Translations under genes and position numbers: made by a program
Origin: CAVOHU01 sp963817885
Lineage (GTDB): Bacteria > Acidobacteriota > Vicinamibacteria > Vicinamibacterales > JAKQTR01
Reading direction: 5' to 3'
NCBI GenBank assembly: GCA_963817885.1
Contig: CAWFQE010000008.1
Coordinates: forward strand, 62,001-126,000
DNA length: 64,000 nucleotides
Notes under the pieces: model-generated
Told to the model about the DNA's origin: nothing
The model's database searches: none
The model's input: only the letters and a program-made list of their open reading frames with translations
Shown: positions 32,478 through 43,935 of the stretch, one piece after another
Layout: each line of letters opens with the position of its first letter
Position numbering within the stretch: position 1 is the stretch's first letter

Positions 32478-32640
32478 CAGCGAATGCCTCTTCGCCGAAA
32501 CGAGTGTCGGGTGGCGGCCGCTGCCTCGATCCGCGAGGTGCCCCGTCGGCCGAACGCAAGTCGGGCCGACACGAGTCGGGCCGAAGTCGAATGCCCGTTC
32601 TCCTCGTATACGGACGAGAGTGTGCGGGAAGAAGAAACGG

Positions 32641-35580
32641 TCAGCGTTCTCCCATCAGGACGAAGCTCGCCCAGATGGCAGGGTGCTCGGGAAGGGTTAC
32701 GAGGCCGGCAGCGGTCGGGACCTTCACCTGCCCGCGGCGCAGCGCCGACAGCAGGCGCAACTGCGCTGTCCGTAGCGCCGCGCTCTTGTCCAGCGTCCGG
32801 GACAGAGACCGGTAGAACTCAGGCAGCAGCAGGGCTGCCGGCTCGTCGGCGAGGTCCCAGAGCGTTGCCACCACCGACGGCGTTCCGGCATACAGGAAGC
32901 CGCGCACCAGTCCGACGATGCCCTCACCCGACAGCTTGCCAAGGCCGGTGCGGCACGCGCTGAGCACGACGAGATCGGCGTTCAGGTCGAGACTATAGAT
33001 CTCCATGGCGGTGAGCCGGCCGTCCCGGCCGGCCGTCCCGCCGGCGTCAGGCGTTCCGCCCTTCGTCACGCCGAGGGCGAGGAAGGAATCGAGCGGGAGG
33101 TCGTCGCGGACAACCGCATGCGTCGCGAAGTGGAGCACTGTCTGGACTCCGGCCAGTCTTCGCACCGCCTCCTCGTGCGCGTCCGTTCCGGTGAGCACCG
33201 TCGTCTGCCCGGCGGGCAGCAGGCCCGCGATGGCGTCGACCTCGCGGCGCGAACCAGGCAGCGGAGCGAGGCGTTTTCCGGTCGGCAGGGCAGGCAGCTC
33301 GCCCGGATCGGCCACCAGCAGGTAATGAGGTTCTCGTTGTGCCGCGCGCGCCTTCTTCTTCTCGGTGAACTGCAGCACGGCGCCGGCCGGCGCGTAGTGC
33401 ACCGCGTAGTCCTCGAGAAGGTACCGCCCCCGCCCGTCCATCAGGGCCGCAAACGACAGCAGGAACAGCGGACCGTGCGGGACGATCGTCAACAGGCTGC
33501 CGGATGCCCGTGGCAACAACGGCCGGACCGGATCAATCAGGAGCCGATAGAGCTCGCGGTACGCCTCGCTGGCGGCGCTCCCCATCGAGAGCAGATCGGC
33601 CCCGCGCACGCGGGGTGCGTCGAGGGCCTCGGTGGCTTCCCAGGCGCCGAGCGGTGCCGACAGGTCATCTTCCTGCGAGTCCGGGGATCCCCTCCTCTGT
33701 CGGTCGTGAAGAGGCGGCCCTGTCGCCTGCACCAGCTCGGTGAGGCGCCGGGCGGATACCTCGATGCGCCGGACGTCAACCGTGCCGTCCGCGCGCACCA
33801 CCCACACGAAGGTCGCTTCCGGAGCAACCCAGAATGACACGATCGTTGACCGGAGCCGTGCGGCAACCGAGGCGAGCTGATCCGTCGAGAGCGCGGGTGC
33901 CGTCACGAGGCTGCGAACTTCGGGATCGGCCCGTCCCGCCGCGCTCTCGGGCAGGGCGGATGGAGCGTCGCCGCCGCGAAGGGTGAGCGACACCTCTCGT
34001 TCGCGAGGACTTTCCCCGCTCCCCGCACCTGCGGCCCTTTCCAGCCGGCGCAACTCGGCGACCACCGGGCCATCGGCTGACTTCGGCGGCACCTCGCGGC
34101 TGGCGAGCAGGTCGATGAAGGCACGCGCCCTCGCCTGCTCGGCGGTCTCGAGCGCTTCCTTCACCCGTCCGAGCTGCTGCAGCAGGTCGATCGTCAGGGT
34201 GAAAGCCGCCTGGTGCTGATCGACGAAGCCCTGTTTCAGGAAATCGTTCGGCACCAGGTGGGCCCGAAGCTGGTTGATCGCCTGAAGGCTCTCCCGGGCA
34301 TCGGCGAGCGCTTCCGCCGTGAGGCCCATCTTCTGGCGGATCTCCGCGCGGCGGCGCAACGGAAACGGCAGGACTTCGAGGTTGTTCTTCGCCTTGGCCC
34401 TCTGGACCGCCTGTTCGGCGGCAGCAAGCGCCAGCTGGTTGCGCCCGAGCCGCAGGTACGCGGTGGCCAGCGATGCGTAGCGATATTCCTGATTCGCGTC
34501 GGCGGTGTTGTCACGCGTCCAATCCTCGAGCAACGCCGCGCCCCGCGCGTATTGGCCGGCATCGATCAGCGCCTCGGCCAGGTTGCCGAGCTGGAAGTCG
34601 ATGATGCGGGGGGAACCGAACTGCTTCGCCAGGAAGAGCGCGCGGTCGAGGTGGTCGAGCCCCTCGCGGCGACGCCCCATGAGGCCGCAGGTCACCCCCA
34701 GCGCGTTCAGGCTCTGAATCACGCCAGGCCGATCGCCGATGTCCTGCTGGATGGCCAACGCGCGCCCGTACAGCTCGAGCGAACGGTCCGGGAAGCCGTG
34801 CGCGCGATACACCCGGCCCAGGCTGGTGAGGGCTCGGGCGAGGCTGCCGCGGGCCGGCGCGCCTGCCGCCTCCATGCACGAGATCGCTTTCTTGATCTTG
34901 TCCATGGCGGCAGACAGGTCGCCTGCCGCGAAGTCGCTCTCACCCCAGGTCTGAAGCAGGTTGCCTTCGAGCTGCCGATCGCCGCTCTCTCTCGCCAGTT
35001 CCAGGCCTTCGCGAAGTAGCGGCTCCCGTTCTGCGGGGACGCCGGCCACGAAGGTCAGATTGTAGAGAAGCGCGGCCTTCTCGTGACGGTCGCCGATCTG
35101 GTCGAAGAGGGCGAGGGCCTTCCGGTAGTAATCGCGCGCCTCGGCGAAGGTGGAGGACTCGTAGGCGAGGTTACCCAGCGCTTTCTCGACCCGCGCGACG
35201 CCCTGCGTGTCGCCGAGGCGGTCATAGAGCGCGAGCGCCTTCTCGAGCTCGGTCCTGCTCGCCCCGTACTGGCGTGCCCGGTAGTGAACCAGCCCGAGAC
35301 CGCGGCGCGCGCCGGCCTCCGTGCGGGCGTCCTTCTCTGCGAGCGCGGCTGCAAGCGCGCGTTCGAAGCCCTGGCGCGCCTTGTCGAAGTCGCCCTGATC
35401 GTAGACGCGCAGGCCCTCGGCGAGCAGGGCCTGGGCGGACGGCCTGTCGGCGAAAGACGAGGGTGCCTGCAGGGAGGGGAGTGCGCCCGGCAACCCGGGT
35501 GCGTCGACGCCTGCGTCCAGCCAGACGCCGAGCCATCCGGCCAGCAACGCGGTGACGCACCCGAGGGTCAGCCCCGTCAT
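32641..35580 (-). CDS. TPR-CHAT domain protein (caspase-like protease)
   Basis: A 979-aa protein. An N-terminal hydrophobic segment (TLGCVTALLAGWLGVWL) suggests export or anchoring. About residues 45-470 hold repeated TPRs (ALLAEGLRVYDQGDFDKARQ; LGNLAYESSTFAEARDYYRK; LGRVYRAHGFPDRSLELYGR). The C-terminal CHAT domain (about 680-979) has the catalytic dyad His821 in LHFATHAVV and Cys876 in VVLSACRTGLG, followed by GLVRGFLYAGTPSVVATLW. CHAT proteases are separase/caspase relatives acting in proteolytic signalling; their targets are usually encoded close by. It starts 3 bp after the anti-sigma gene, so it is in one operon with the sigma factor. Confidence 0.93.
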   Translation of the reverse strand: MTGLTLGCVTALLAGWLGVWLDAGVDAPGLPGALPSLQAPSSFADRPSAQALLAEGLRVYDQGDFDKARQGFERALAAALAEKDARTEAGARRGLGLVHYRARQYGASRTELEKALALYDRLGDTQGVARVEKALGNLAYESSTFAEARDYYRKALALFDQIGDRHEKAALLYNLTFVAGVPAEREPLLREGLELARESGDRQLEGNLLQTWGESDFAAGDLSAAMDKIKKAISCMEAAGAPARGSLARALTSLGRVYRAHGFPDRSLELYGRALAIQQDIGDRPGVIQSLNALGVTCGLMGRRREGLDHLDRALFLAKQFGSPRIIDFQLGNLAEALIDAGQYARGAALLEDWTRDNTADANQEYRYASLATAYLRLGRNQLALAAAEQAVQRAKAKNNLEVLPFPLRRRAEIRQKMGLTAEALADARESLQAINQLRAHLVPNDFLKQGFVDQHQAAFTLTIDLLQQLGRVKEALETAEQARARAFIDLLASREVPPKSADGPVVAELRRLERAAGAGSGESPREREVSLTLRGGDAPSALPESAAGRADPEVRSLVTAPALSTDQLASVAARLRSTIVSFWVAPEATFVWVVRADGTVDVRRIEVSARRLTELVQATGPPLHDRQRRGSPDSQEDDLSAPLGAWEATEALDAPRVRGADLLSMGSAASEAYRELYRLLIDPVRPLLPRASGSLLTIVPHGPLFLLSFAALMDGRGRYLLEDYAVHYAPAGAVLQFTEKKKARAAQREPHYLLVADPGELPALPTGKRLAPLPGSRREVDAIAGLLPAGQTTVLTGTDAHEEAVRRLAGVQTVLHFATHAVVRDDLPLDSFLALGVTKGGTPDAGGTAGRDGRLTAMEIYSLDLNADLVVLSACRTGLGKLSGEGIVGLVRGFLYAGTPSVVATLWDLADEPAALLLPEFYRSLSRTLDKSAALRTAQLRLLSALRRGQVKVPTAAGLVTLPEHPAIWASFVLMGER

Positions 35581-35583
35581 GCC

Positions 35584-36516
35584 CTACCTCGCGTCCGGCC
35601 GTCCCGGGACGCCTGCGCGGGACACCGCGGCGCATGCATCCGGGGCGTACCGGCTCCTGCCCCCGCAGAGCACTCTCAGCTGACCGGCAGCGTCCACGCT
35701 TGCGCCGCTGCGCTGATACGCCACCGCCAGATACCAGGTGGCAGCGTCGCGGCGGTCGGCCGTGGAGAGGCGCTGCGCCGCCAGAAGCGATTCCACCGCG
35801 GCTCGCGCGTCGCCGAGCAAGAGCTGGCTCGTCCCCAGGTACAGATGGACCTCGGCCGCGTTCGGGTATTTCCGGGCGGCGGCGGCGAGACGGCTGGCGG
35901 CTGCAGCATAATCGCCGGACCGATATGGCTCCATGGCCGCGGCCAGCGCGGCCGTCGCGCCGTCTTCGTCGCCAGGGGCGCCTCGCAACACCAACACCGA
36001 CCAGTCGAACGAGGGCGCAGGCAACGGTTCGAGTTTCAGCCGGGCAAGCTCGTCGCGCACCGGCGGGGCGGCCGCCGTGTGCAGCTGCGGCGGTACCACC
36101 CGCAGTTCCCGGTAGGTCAATGCGGCGAGCAAGAGAAGCCCCGCTGCGACCGTGATCGGGACCCACCAGGACGGCGCGCGCAGGCGCTGCAGGATGGTCA
36201 CCCGCGAGGGTCCGCCGCCGGCGGCTCGAATGCGGGCACGGACTCGAGCGATTTGTTCTTCGGAGGGCCCGCGAGCGTCGACCTCCGGCAGGTCCGCCGA
36301 GAGTGCCCGGCATGCCGCGCAGCCGGCGACGTGTGCCGCAATGGCGGCGGCGTCCTGCTCGGGCAACACCTCGGCACGGGCAGCCCGCAGAAGGACCGGG
36401 CCGGGGCATTGGCCGTGGCGCCCCGCCAGGCTGGTCCACATCGCGCCGACCTCCTCGAGAAAGGCAGCTTCTTCGGGGTCGGTGTCCGAAGGCCGCGCCC
36501 GTGGGTCGGAGCTCAT
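35584..36516 (-). CDS. membrane anti-sigma factor with C-terminal TPR-like domain
   Basis: A 310-aa protein. Zinc-finger (zf-HC2) motif AAHVAGCAACRAL near residue 65. One TM (VPITVAAGLLLLAALTYREL). A helical C-terminal domain with TPR character (MEPYRSGDYAAAASRLAA; EVHLYLGTSQLLLGDARAAV). Start ATG 36516 overlaps the sigma-factor stop as ATGA. The topology suggests the cytoplasmic zinc finger holds the sigma factor and the outer TPR part senses something, perhaps through the CHAT protease encoded next. Confidence 0.85.
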   Translation of the reverse strand: MSSDPRARPSDTDPEEAAFLEEVGAMWTSLAGRHGQCPGPVLLRAARAEVLPEQDAAAIAAHVAGCAACRALSADLPEVDARGPSEEQIARVRARIRAAGGGPSRVTILQRLRAPSWWVPITVAAGLLLLAALTYRELRVVPPQLHTAAAPPVRDELARLKLEPLPAPSFDWSVLVLRGAPGDEDGATAALAAAMEPYRSGDYAAAASRLAAAARKYPNAAEVHLYLGTSQLLLGDARAAVESLLAAQRLSTADRRDAATWYLAVAYQRSGASVDAAGQLRVLCGGRSRYAPDACAAVSRAGVPGRPDAR

Positions 36517-36983
36517 GTCATCTCCTTCCCGAGTTCCTTGCGGAGAAGCTGCCGCGCATACTGCAGGTGTCCCTTGACCTGCGTTGCGGTCAGACCGGTG
36601 TGGGCGGCGATTTCCGTCCGATCCATCCCGTGCACGTAGCGAAGAATCAGGCAGACCCGGTGAATCGGCTTCAATGCCTTGCTCTCGAACAGCCACATCT
36701 CGAAGGGCGATGACGGCGAAGGGGGATCGTTGGCTTTGAGCTGCGCCTCGACGTAGCGTTGTTCGAGTGCCGCATGGCGCCAGTAGTCGATGGCCCGATT
36801 CTTCGCGACGGTCAGCAGCCACGCCGGAAGCTGCGCGAGATCGACCGTCTGCCGGTTCTGAAGCAGCGCCAGGAAGGCTTCGCTGGTAATCTCCTCCGCG
36901 ATGTCACTCCTTCCCACGCATCGCAACGCGAAGCGAAACACTGTCGAAACGTGCTCGCGATAAGCCTGCTCGAACTCCTTCAT
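36513..36983 (-). CDS. ECF-type RNA polymerase sigma factor
   Basis: A 156-aa protein. Region 2: YREHVSTVFRFALRCVG, AEEITSEAFLALL. Region 2.4: LPAWLLTVAKNRAIDYWR. Region 4: RVCLILRYVHGMDRTEIAAH and TATQVKGHLQYARQLLRKEL. The start ATG 36983 precedes MKEFEQAYREH; an upstream in-frame extension has no sigma similarity. It is the first gene of the operon with the anti-sigma and CHAT genes. Confidence 0.93.
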   Translation of the reverse strand: MKEFEQAYREHVSTVFRFALRCVGRSDIAEEITSEAFLALLQNRQTVDLAQLPAWLLTVAKNRAIDYWRHAALEQRYVEAQLKANDPPSPSSPFEMWLFESKALKPIHRVCLILRYVHGMDRTEIAAHTGLTATQVKGHLQYARQLLRKELGKEMT

Positions 36984-37212
36984 TTTGTATACGGAAGAGA
37001 GGCCGTTCCGGAACAAGCACGAGATCTCCCGCTGGCACGGCCGGAGCGCAGCGGACCGACTCCGGAAACCGCAGCGGCACGGGTCAACCACGCACGCGGA
37101 GGCCGCTGCCGGAATGACGCGAGCGGGCGGATATGAGCCACTGGTGAACGGGAGTATAGGTTCGGCCGAGCGCGACAGTCAACGAGACCGCGGTGCGGAA
37201 GATCGGTCCCGG

Positions 37213-39213
37213 CTAGAGGACGGACAGGCCAAGCCCGGCCAGATAGTCGTAGGTCTCGTCGTAGTAGTCAGGCTTCCGCGTCGGGTCCGAGGGATCCCCG
37301 GGCGGAACGAAGATGACCATGCCCTGCCTGGCACGCGTCAACAACACGCGGTAGGCGTTCAAGAGGTAGCGCTGCCGGTTGCCGAGCGTTCCTCCCGTGC
37401 TCACCTTGTTCCACGACTTCCCACGGAACTCGTGGAACCGCCACCCGTCGGAGGCTCGTCGCAGGTCGGCGTCCCAGGTCACGCCGATCCAATCCAACTC
37501 CAGACCCTGGATCTGGAATTCCGTCGCCGCATCTTCGAGGTAGTAGCTCGACCGAGTATCCGCCTTTCCTTCGAGGAACCAGTGGATCGGGTTCACGTCA
37601 ATTCGCACGTCGATGGCATGCGGCTTCAGCCTGTATGCCTTCGACGACGCCACCAGGCCGTACCGCTCGGACCCACGGGCTTGACCACGAAGCCATTGCT
37701 TTGCGCGGCTGAGGTCCCGCGTGAGGGCGATCGGATACCGCTGCGAGACGTCCAGATAGAGGTCCCGCGCCTCCTTGACGTCGCAGTCCAGCACGGCCTT
37801 CACGAACGCGGACACGCGTTCCGAGCGAAATGACCGCATCGACGTCGCCAGGTGCAGCCGCTCATCGAGGCTGGTCCGTTCCTGCTTCGCCAAAACGGCG
37901 AGAGATGCCGTCGCCGCGTACTCCGCGTCCGTCAGGTGCGGCGACACGTGGACCTTCCACCCCGGGAACGATCTCCCGAGCGCGTTCAGCCATTCGCCAA
38001 TGCCCGCCTCACCCGAGTGGATCTCCTGTCCGCCGCCGACCAGGCAGACGACCACCGCCCAGTCCTGATGACGATCGAGGTAGGAAACCAGGAACTCCGG
38101 CTCTGACTGGCTGAAGCCGGAGACCTTCTTCCGCCTCTTCATGAAGTCGGCGGTCTTCCGCAAGTCCCAGGCGCGTTGCGCCTCGTCGAAGATGACGACA
38201 TGGTCGTAGGGAGGCGCGTGCCGGTCCCTGACTCCGTCGTCCCGAAAGTGGTGGATGTTCTGAATGAACGGCTTGACGCGCTGAAGGACCGAGCCACGGC
38301 GCGTGCCCTTCGGAAGGCGGGGCATCTCGTCACGAATCAGGGCTTCACGCAGAACCGCAACCAGGGGACCGTTGCCGGAGAGGAAGACCGCCCTCGCCTC
38401 TCCCATCTCGCGGCGCCTGGTCGCGACATTCAGCCCGACGAGGGTCTTCCCGGCACCCGGCACGCCGGTCACGAACACGATCGCCTTGTGATGGTCGGCC
38501 CTGGCTCTTTCGATGACCTCCTCGACCGCGTTCGACGTGACGGTGAGGTTCTTCGCACCGGCGTCATTGCGCGAGATTGCCTCGACGCTGTGCCGCGCGT
38601 AAAGTGCCCGTGCGGCCTCGATGATGGTGGGAGTCGGTTGGTAGGGTGCCGCCCCCCATACCAGTCCGTCGATCGCCGCTCCATCAACGAGGTCCAGGCC
38701 ACTGGCGATCGCGTCGCCCAGGCTGTCAGGACGGCATCGCCGCGGTGGCCTCGTCCCGTCTGGATGCGAAGGCTTCCATTCGGAGTCCCCTGTCGTTGCC
38801 TCCGTTGCGACGAGGATCGGAAGGATCGTGGCGTTGTGGCTGGCGAGATGGAAGTTCTTCAGGTCGAGTGCGTAGTCCCAGGCCTGCTCGTAGTCCCCGG
38901 GCAGGTATTTCGGTTCGCCGCACTTGAACTCGATGGGGAAGACGGCCGCACCTTCGACGAGCACGGCGTCGATGCGGCTGCCGAGCCTGGGGACGTCGAA
39001 CTCGAGGAAGATCGTCCCGGAGAATCCCCCAAGCGTCCTCCGCAGGACGTCGATCTCTTCCTTCCAGGCGTCGACCTGCAATTGATCGGTCGCCGCGAAG
39101 GTGCTTGACGACACCAGCCTGCCGACGACGGCGTCCGGATCGGCCGACAGGAACTCGCGCACGGACGCGCAGTAGTAGGCCGGGACGCGGCTCGACGTGC
39201 GGGCGTTCGTCAC
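37213..39213 (-). CDS. PD-(D/E)XK-like nuclease fused to DUF2075 helicase
   Basis: A 666-aa protein. The N-terminal part has a nuclease-like signature: Glu71 in FLEFDVPRLG, Asp82 in RIDAVLVEG, Glu95-x-Lys97 in FPIEFKCGEP. The helicase core has Walker A GVPGAGKT (250-257), Walker B VVIFDEAQRAW (Asp343, Glu344), LVGGGQEIHSGE (motif III-like), and C-terminal YLLNAYRVLLTRARQG (motif VI). DUF2075 proteins are SF1-like ATPases related to the helicase part of group-3 Schlafens and are often found in defence islands. A nucleotidyltransferase gene sits 27 bp upstream on the same strand. Confidence 0.85.
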   Translation of the reverse strand: MTNARTSSRVPAYYCASVREFLSADPDAVVGRLVSSSTFAATDQLQVDAWKEEIDVLRRTLGGFSGTIFLEFDVPRLGSRIDAVLVEGAAVFPIEFKCGEPKYLPGDYEQAWDYALDLKNFHLASHNATILPILVATEATTGDSEWKPSHPDGTRPPRRCRPDSLGDAIASGLDLVDGAAIDGLVWGAAPYQPTPTIIEAARALYARHSVEAISRNDAGAKNLTVTSNAVEEVIERARADHHKAIVFVTGVPGAGKTLVGLNVATRRREMGEARAVFLSGNGPLVAVLREALIRDEMPRLPKGTRRGSVLQRVKPFIQNIHHFRDDGVRDRHAPPYDHVVIFDEAQRAWDLRKTADFMKRRKKVSGFSQSEPEFLVSYLDRHQDWAVVVCLVGGGQEIHSGEAGIGEWLNALGRSFPGWKVHVSPHLTDAEYAATASLAVLAKQERTSLDERLHLATSMRSFRSERVSAFVKAVLDCDVKEARDLYLDVSQRYPIALTRDLSRAKQWLRGQARGSERYGLVASSKAYRLKPHAIDVRIDVNPIHWFLEGKADTRSSYYLEDAATEFQIQGLELDWIGVTWDADLRRASDGWRFHEFRGKSWNKVSTGGTLGNRQRYLLNAYRVLLTRARQGMVIFVPPGDPSDPTRKPDYYDETYDYLAGLGLSVL

Positions 39214-39240
39214 GCGGCGGAGGATACCACGGCGGCTGTG

Positions 39241-39819
39241 TCAGATGCGCTTCAGGAACTCGAGGTCCTGCAGGTCGCTCGCATCTCCGCGGTCGTTGGC
39301 CGCGATTTCCTTCATCCGAGTGAGATCGCGGGTGCTCGCGATGTGAAACACGTACGACTGGATCTTCCTGGCCGTTGACCGCCGCCTCACCTCGCGCGCC
39401 TGAATCGGGAAATCGAAGAGCAGGTCGATCCTCAAGCCGAGAACCGGATTGAAGAAGTAAGCAGACCTGGGCCGGTCAATCCGGAGTCGCGCTGACGCGA
39501 CCTCCCGGTTGTCGATTGTTCGGCGGACGTTACCGTGTTCGTCGGTTCTGGACGCGAGTTGGAAGCCGTGACGGTAGAAGACGTTGATGAGCGCCTTCTC
39601 CTCGCGCGCCTCTTCCACCACCAGGAAATCGAAGTCCTTCGTCACCCGCGGCGAGCCGAGGGTGACGAGGGCCATGCCCCCGACGAGAGTGGGTTCGTAG
39701 CCGAGTGGAGCGAGGTCGTTCAGCAGTCTGCCGACGGCGGTGATGAAATCGGACTGCCGCCTCGCCGCCCGAGTCGGTTGTTTCGGCGCCATCGTAGTCC
39801 TGGGAGCTTGCCGCTGCAC
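39241..39819 (-). CDS. nucleotidyltransferase-fold protein (AbiEii / MNT-like)
   Basis: Up to 192 aa; a second in-frame ATG at 39792 is an alternative start. Pol-beta-type nucleotidyltransferase motif: PTLVGGMALVTLGSPRVTKD followed by FDFLV, giving the GG...DxD metal site, and a later acidic strand LRIDLLFDF. Toxins of AbiEii and MNT type transfer nucleotides to tRNAs or to partner proteins. It overlaps the preceding small basic protein gene by 70-100 bp, an arrangement seen in toxin-antitoxin pairs. The last residues run close to the helicase start. Confidence 0.72.
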   Translation of the reverse strand: MQRQAPRTTMAPKQPTRAARRQSDFITAVGRLLNDLAPLGYEPTLVGGMALVTLGSPRVTKDFDFLVVEEAREEKALINVFYRHGFQLASRTDEHGNVRRTIDNREVASARLRIDRPRSAYFFNPVLGLRIDLLFDFPIQAREVRRRSTARKIQSYVFHIASTRDLTRMKEIAANDRGDASDLQDLEFLKRI

Positions 39820-40034
39820 ATCGTCTCGGAGCGAACCGGCTCGGGAGGGCGGAGCGCATCAAGGGCCGTCACGTAGTCGAAGTTGTTCCGGATCGCCTTG
39901 GCGACGCGGAGCGACGCTGCCCGCGCCCTCGCCCCCATGCGCGCGATTTCCGCGCGGCGCCGCATTGAAAGCCGCTGGGCCCTGCGCTGCCCGCCGCGCC
40001 TGCCGAGCATCCTGGCCATCTCCGAGATTGTCAT
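39720..40034 (-). CDS. small basic DNA-binding-like protein, possible antitoxin
   Basis: A 104-aa frame. The N-terminal 50 residues are strongly basic and helical (MTISEMARMLGRRGG; SMRRRAEIARMGARARAASL), a pattern common in small proteins encoded before nucleotidyltransferase-type toxins. The C-terminal part overlaps the next gene and looks less constrained. A perfect 14-bp palindrome lies 13 bp upstream of the start, suggesting autoregulation. The antitoxin role is inferred from position only. Confidence 0.55.
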   Translation of the reverse strand: MTISEMARMLGRRGGQRRAQRLSMRRRAEIARMGARARAASLRVAKAIRNNFDYVTALDALRPPEPVRSETMCSGKLPGLRWRRNNRLGRRGGSPISSPPSADC

Positions 40035-40046
40035 GCGACGATATTA

Positions 40047-40060
40047 GCTTAGCGCTAAGC
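40047..40060. promoter_or_regulatory. 14-bp perfect palindrome, likely operator
   Basis: GCTTAGCGCTAAGC is a perfect 14-bp dyad 13-26 bp upstream of the small basic protein gene (minus strand, start 40034). It sits in an AT-richer spot (ATATTA just beside it) that could be the promoter. Its size and place suit a dimeric repressor site. Confidence 0.6.
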
Positions 40061-40181
40061 ACACTGTCAAAGCGCCGCAGAGTGGAAACTAGAGCGACGG
40101 AACCGCGGCTCGGCTCCGTGGGCAAGTCCCACGCCCGAGTAGGTCGGCCTCCTGTCCGGGACCGACGCCTGAAAATGGAAG

Positions 40182-40217
40182 AGGCGCCGGCCCACTGGTT
40201 AACGTGAACCGGCGCCT
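40182..40217. repeat. inverted repeat, 9-bp arms
   Basis: AGGCGCCGG (40182-40190) pairs with CCGGCGCCT (40209-40217) around an 18-nt loop. There is no U-tract. It could be a weak terminator or a recombination relic between the nucleotidyltransferase island and the tRNA-Gln fragment. Confidence 0.4.
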
Positions 40218-40413
40218 GCTGGTGCGCTCGGACTGCCCGCCCGCTGACCGCAGCACCTTGCCCTCCATCCTAGAGGGTGGCGCGGGACGGCTATCTGCTA
40301 CTAATCAGCATATTCTCAGTCGGGGCTGGTCGCGCGTGCTGTTCGCGGGACAGTGGCAGCCGTATCCGCGTGACCCGCGTGTGACCTGTGATGTGTGGCT
40401 AGTGCGCTTGATG

Positions 40414-40457
40414 TGGCTGGGAGACAGGGATTCGAACCCCGATATCCTGGTCCAGAG
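40414..40457 (-). repeat. tRNA-Gln 3'-half fragment (att-like direct repeat)
   Basis: These 44 bp are identical to 44045-44088, the 3' half of the intact tRNA-Gln including the T-arm, acceptor strand and CCA. Identity stops abruptly inside the anticodon region. The orientation is the same as the intact gene. It marks the far end of a segment of about 3.6 kb, as expected after integration of an element into a tRNA 3' end. Confidence 0.8.
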
Positions 40458-40484
40458 GTGTGCCTCGAAGGGGATCCCACGACC

Positions 40485-40625
40485 CTACACCGAGCACCGA
40501 TGGCAGCCCCGTTTTCGCGCGATTCCACCGGAGACGCCGTGCGCCAGCAGCCCGGCCAGCCACCCCGACACTCCGAACACGGCCAGGTAGACACAGAAGA
40601 TGACGAGCGAGGTGAAAAGCCACAT
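40485..40625 (-). CDS. possible 46-aa membrane protein
   Basis: A short frame MWLFTSLVIFCVYLAVFGVS continuing into a second hydrophobic stretch (GWLAGLLAHGV) and a short basic Cys/His-containing end (KRGCHRC). It lies just inside the tRNA-Gln fragment. There is no recognised family and no clear ribosome-binding site, so it may be chance. Confidence 0.3.
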   Translation of the reverse strand: MWLFTSLVIFCVYLAVFGVSGWLAGLLAHGVSGGIARKRGCHRCSV

Positions 40626-40980
40626 TCTCGTCCTCGACCTGCCGGCCTTTCCGTGCCGGCCACGGTCAACGTGATGGCGGGATACGTTCGCGCACGAGGT
40701 CGCCCGGAGCTGGCTGCGCGTTATCAGGCCTGGCGTTGAACATGGGGAAGACGCGTGGGCCGATGGCCGGTCGCCACGCTTGGCGGTCCCAACGGTCGGC
40801 GACCCTGGTGGCCTGGAAGGCGATTCAGGGCGTGGACCTGGTGAGCTTCAACGCACTTCACCAGGAACAAGCAGACCTGGCCGTCTGCGAGGGTCGTGGC
40901 CGGCAGGGCCAAAGACCTCGACTTGGTGTGGGTGCAGGTGCAAGAGCGTATGGTGGATCCGGCGATCTTTGCCACTCAGC

Positions 40981-40986
40981 TATAAT
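40981..40986 (+). promoter_or_regulatory. -10 box of leaderless kinase transcript
   Basis: A perfect TATAAT ends 7 bp before the GTG start at 40994, so transcription should begin at or next to the start codon. No Shine-Dalgarno is present, consistent with a leaderless mRNA. The -35 is weak. Confidence 0.6.
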
Positions 40987-40993
40987 CGCCCGC

Positions 40994-43686
<2,693 letters not shown>

Positions 43687-43935
43687 ACCGTCCCGACCCC
43701 ACCTTCGACGTTGTCGCGACCGATTTCAACCAACGCAATCACATCGTCGTGCGATTCGCTGAACGAGACATCGAGCGGAGTGGGTGGCTGAACGGCGAGA
43801 AGTACATCGCGGGCAAGACGGCGATGGCTTCGGTCGCGTACGACCAGGGGCGGGTCGCGCTGATCGGGTTCCGCACGCGGAATCGTGCGCAGACCCATGG
43901 GACGTTCAAGTTCCTGCTCAACGCGCTGGTCGCGG
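43687..43935 (+). pseudogene. C-terminal remnant of an M14-type peptidase-family protein
   Basis: Directly after the kinase stop an open frame reads FAERDIERSGWLNGEKYIAG, then GRVALIGFRTRNRAQTHGTF and KFLLNALV. This is the characteristic C-terminal (glutamine-amidotransferase-like) tail of acidobacterial secreted M14 carboxypeptidase proteins. The catalytic M14 domain is absent, so this is a fragment left by a deletion or insertion whose breakpoint lies at or before the kinase 3' end. The family is named from memory. Confidence 0.5.
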
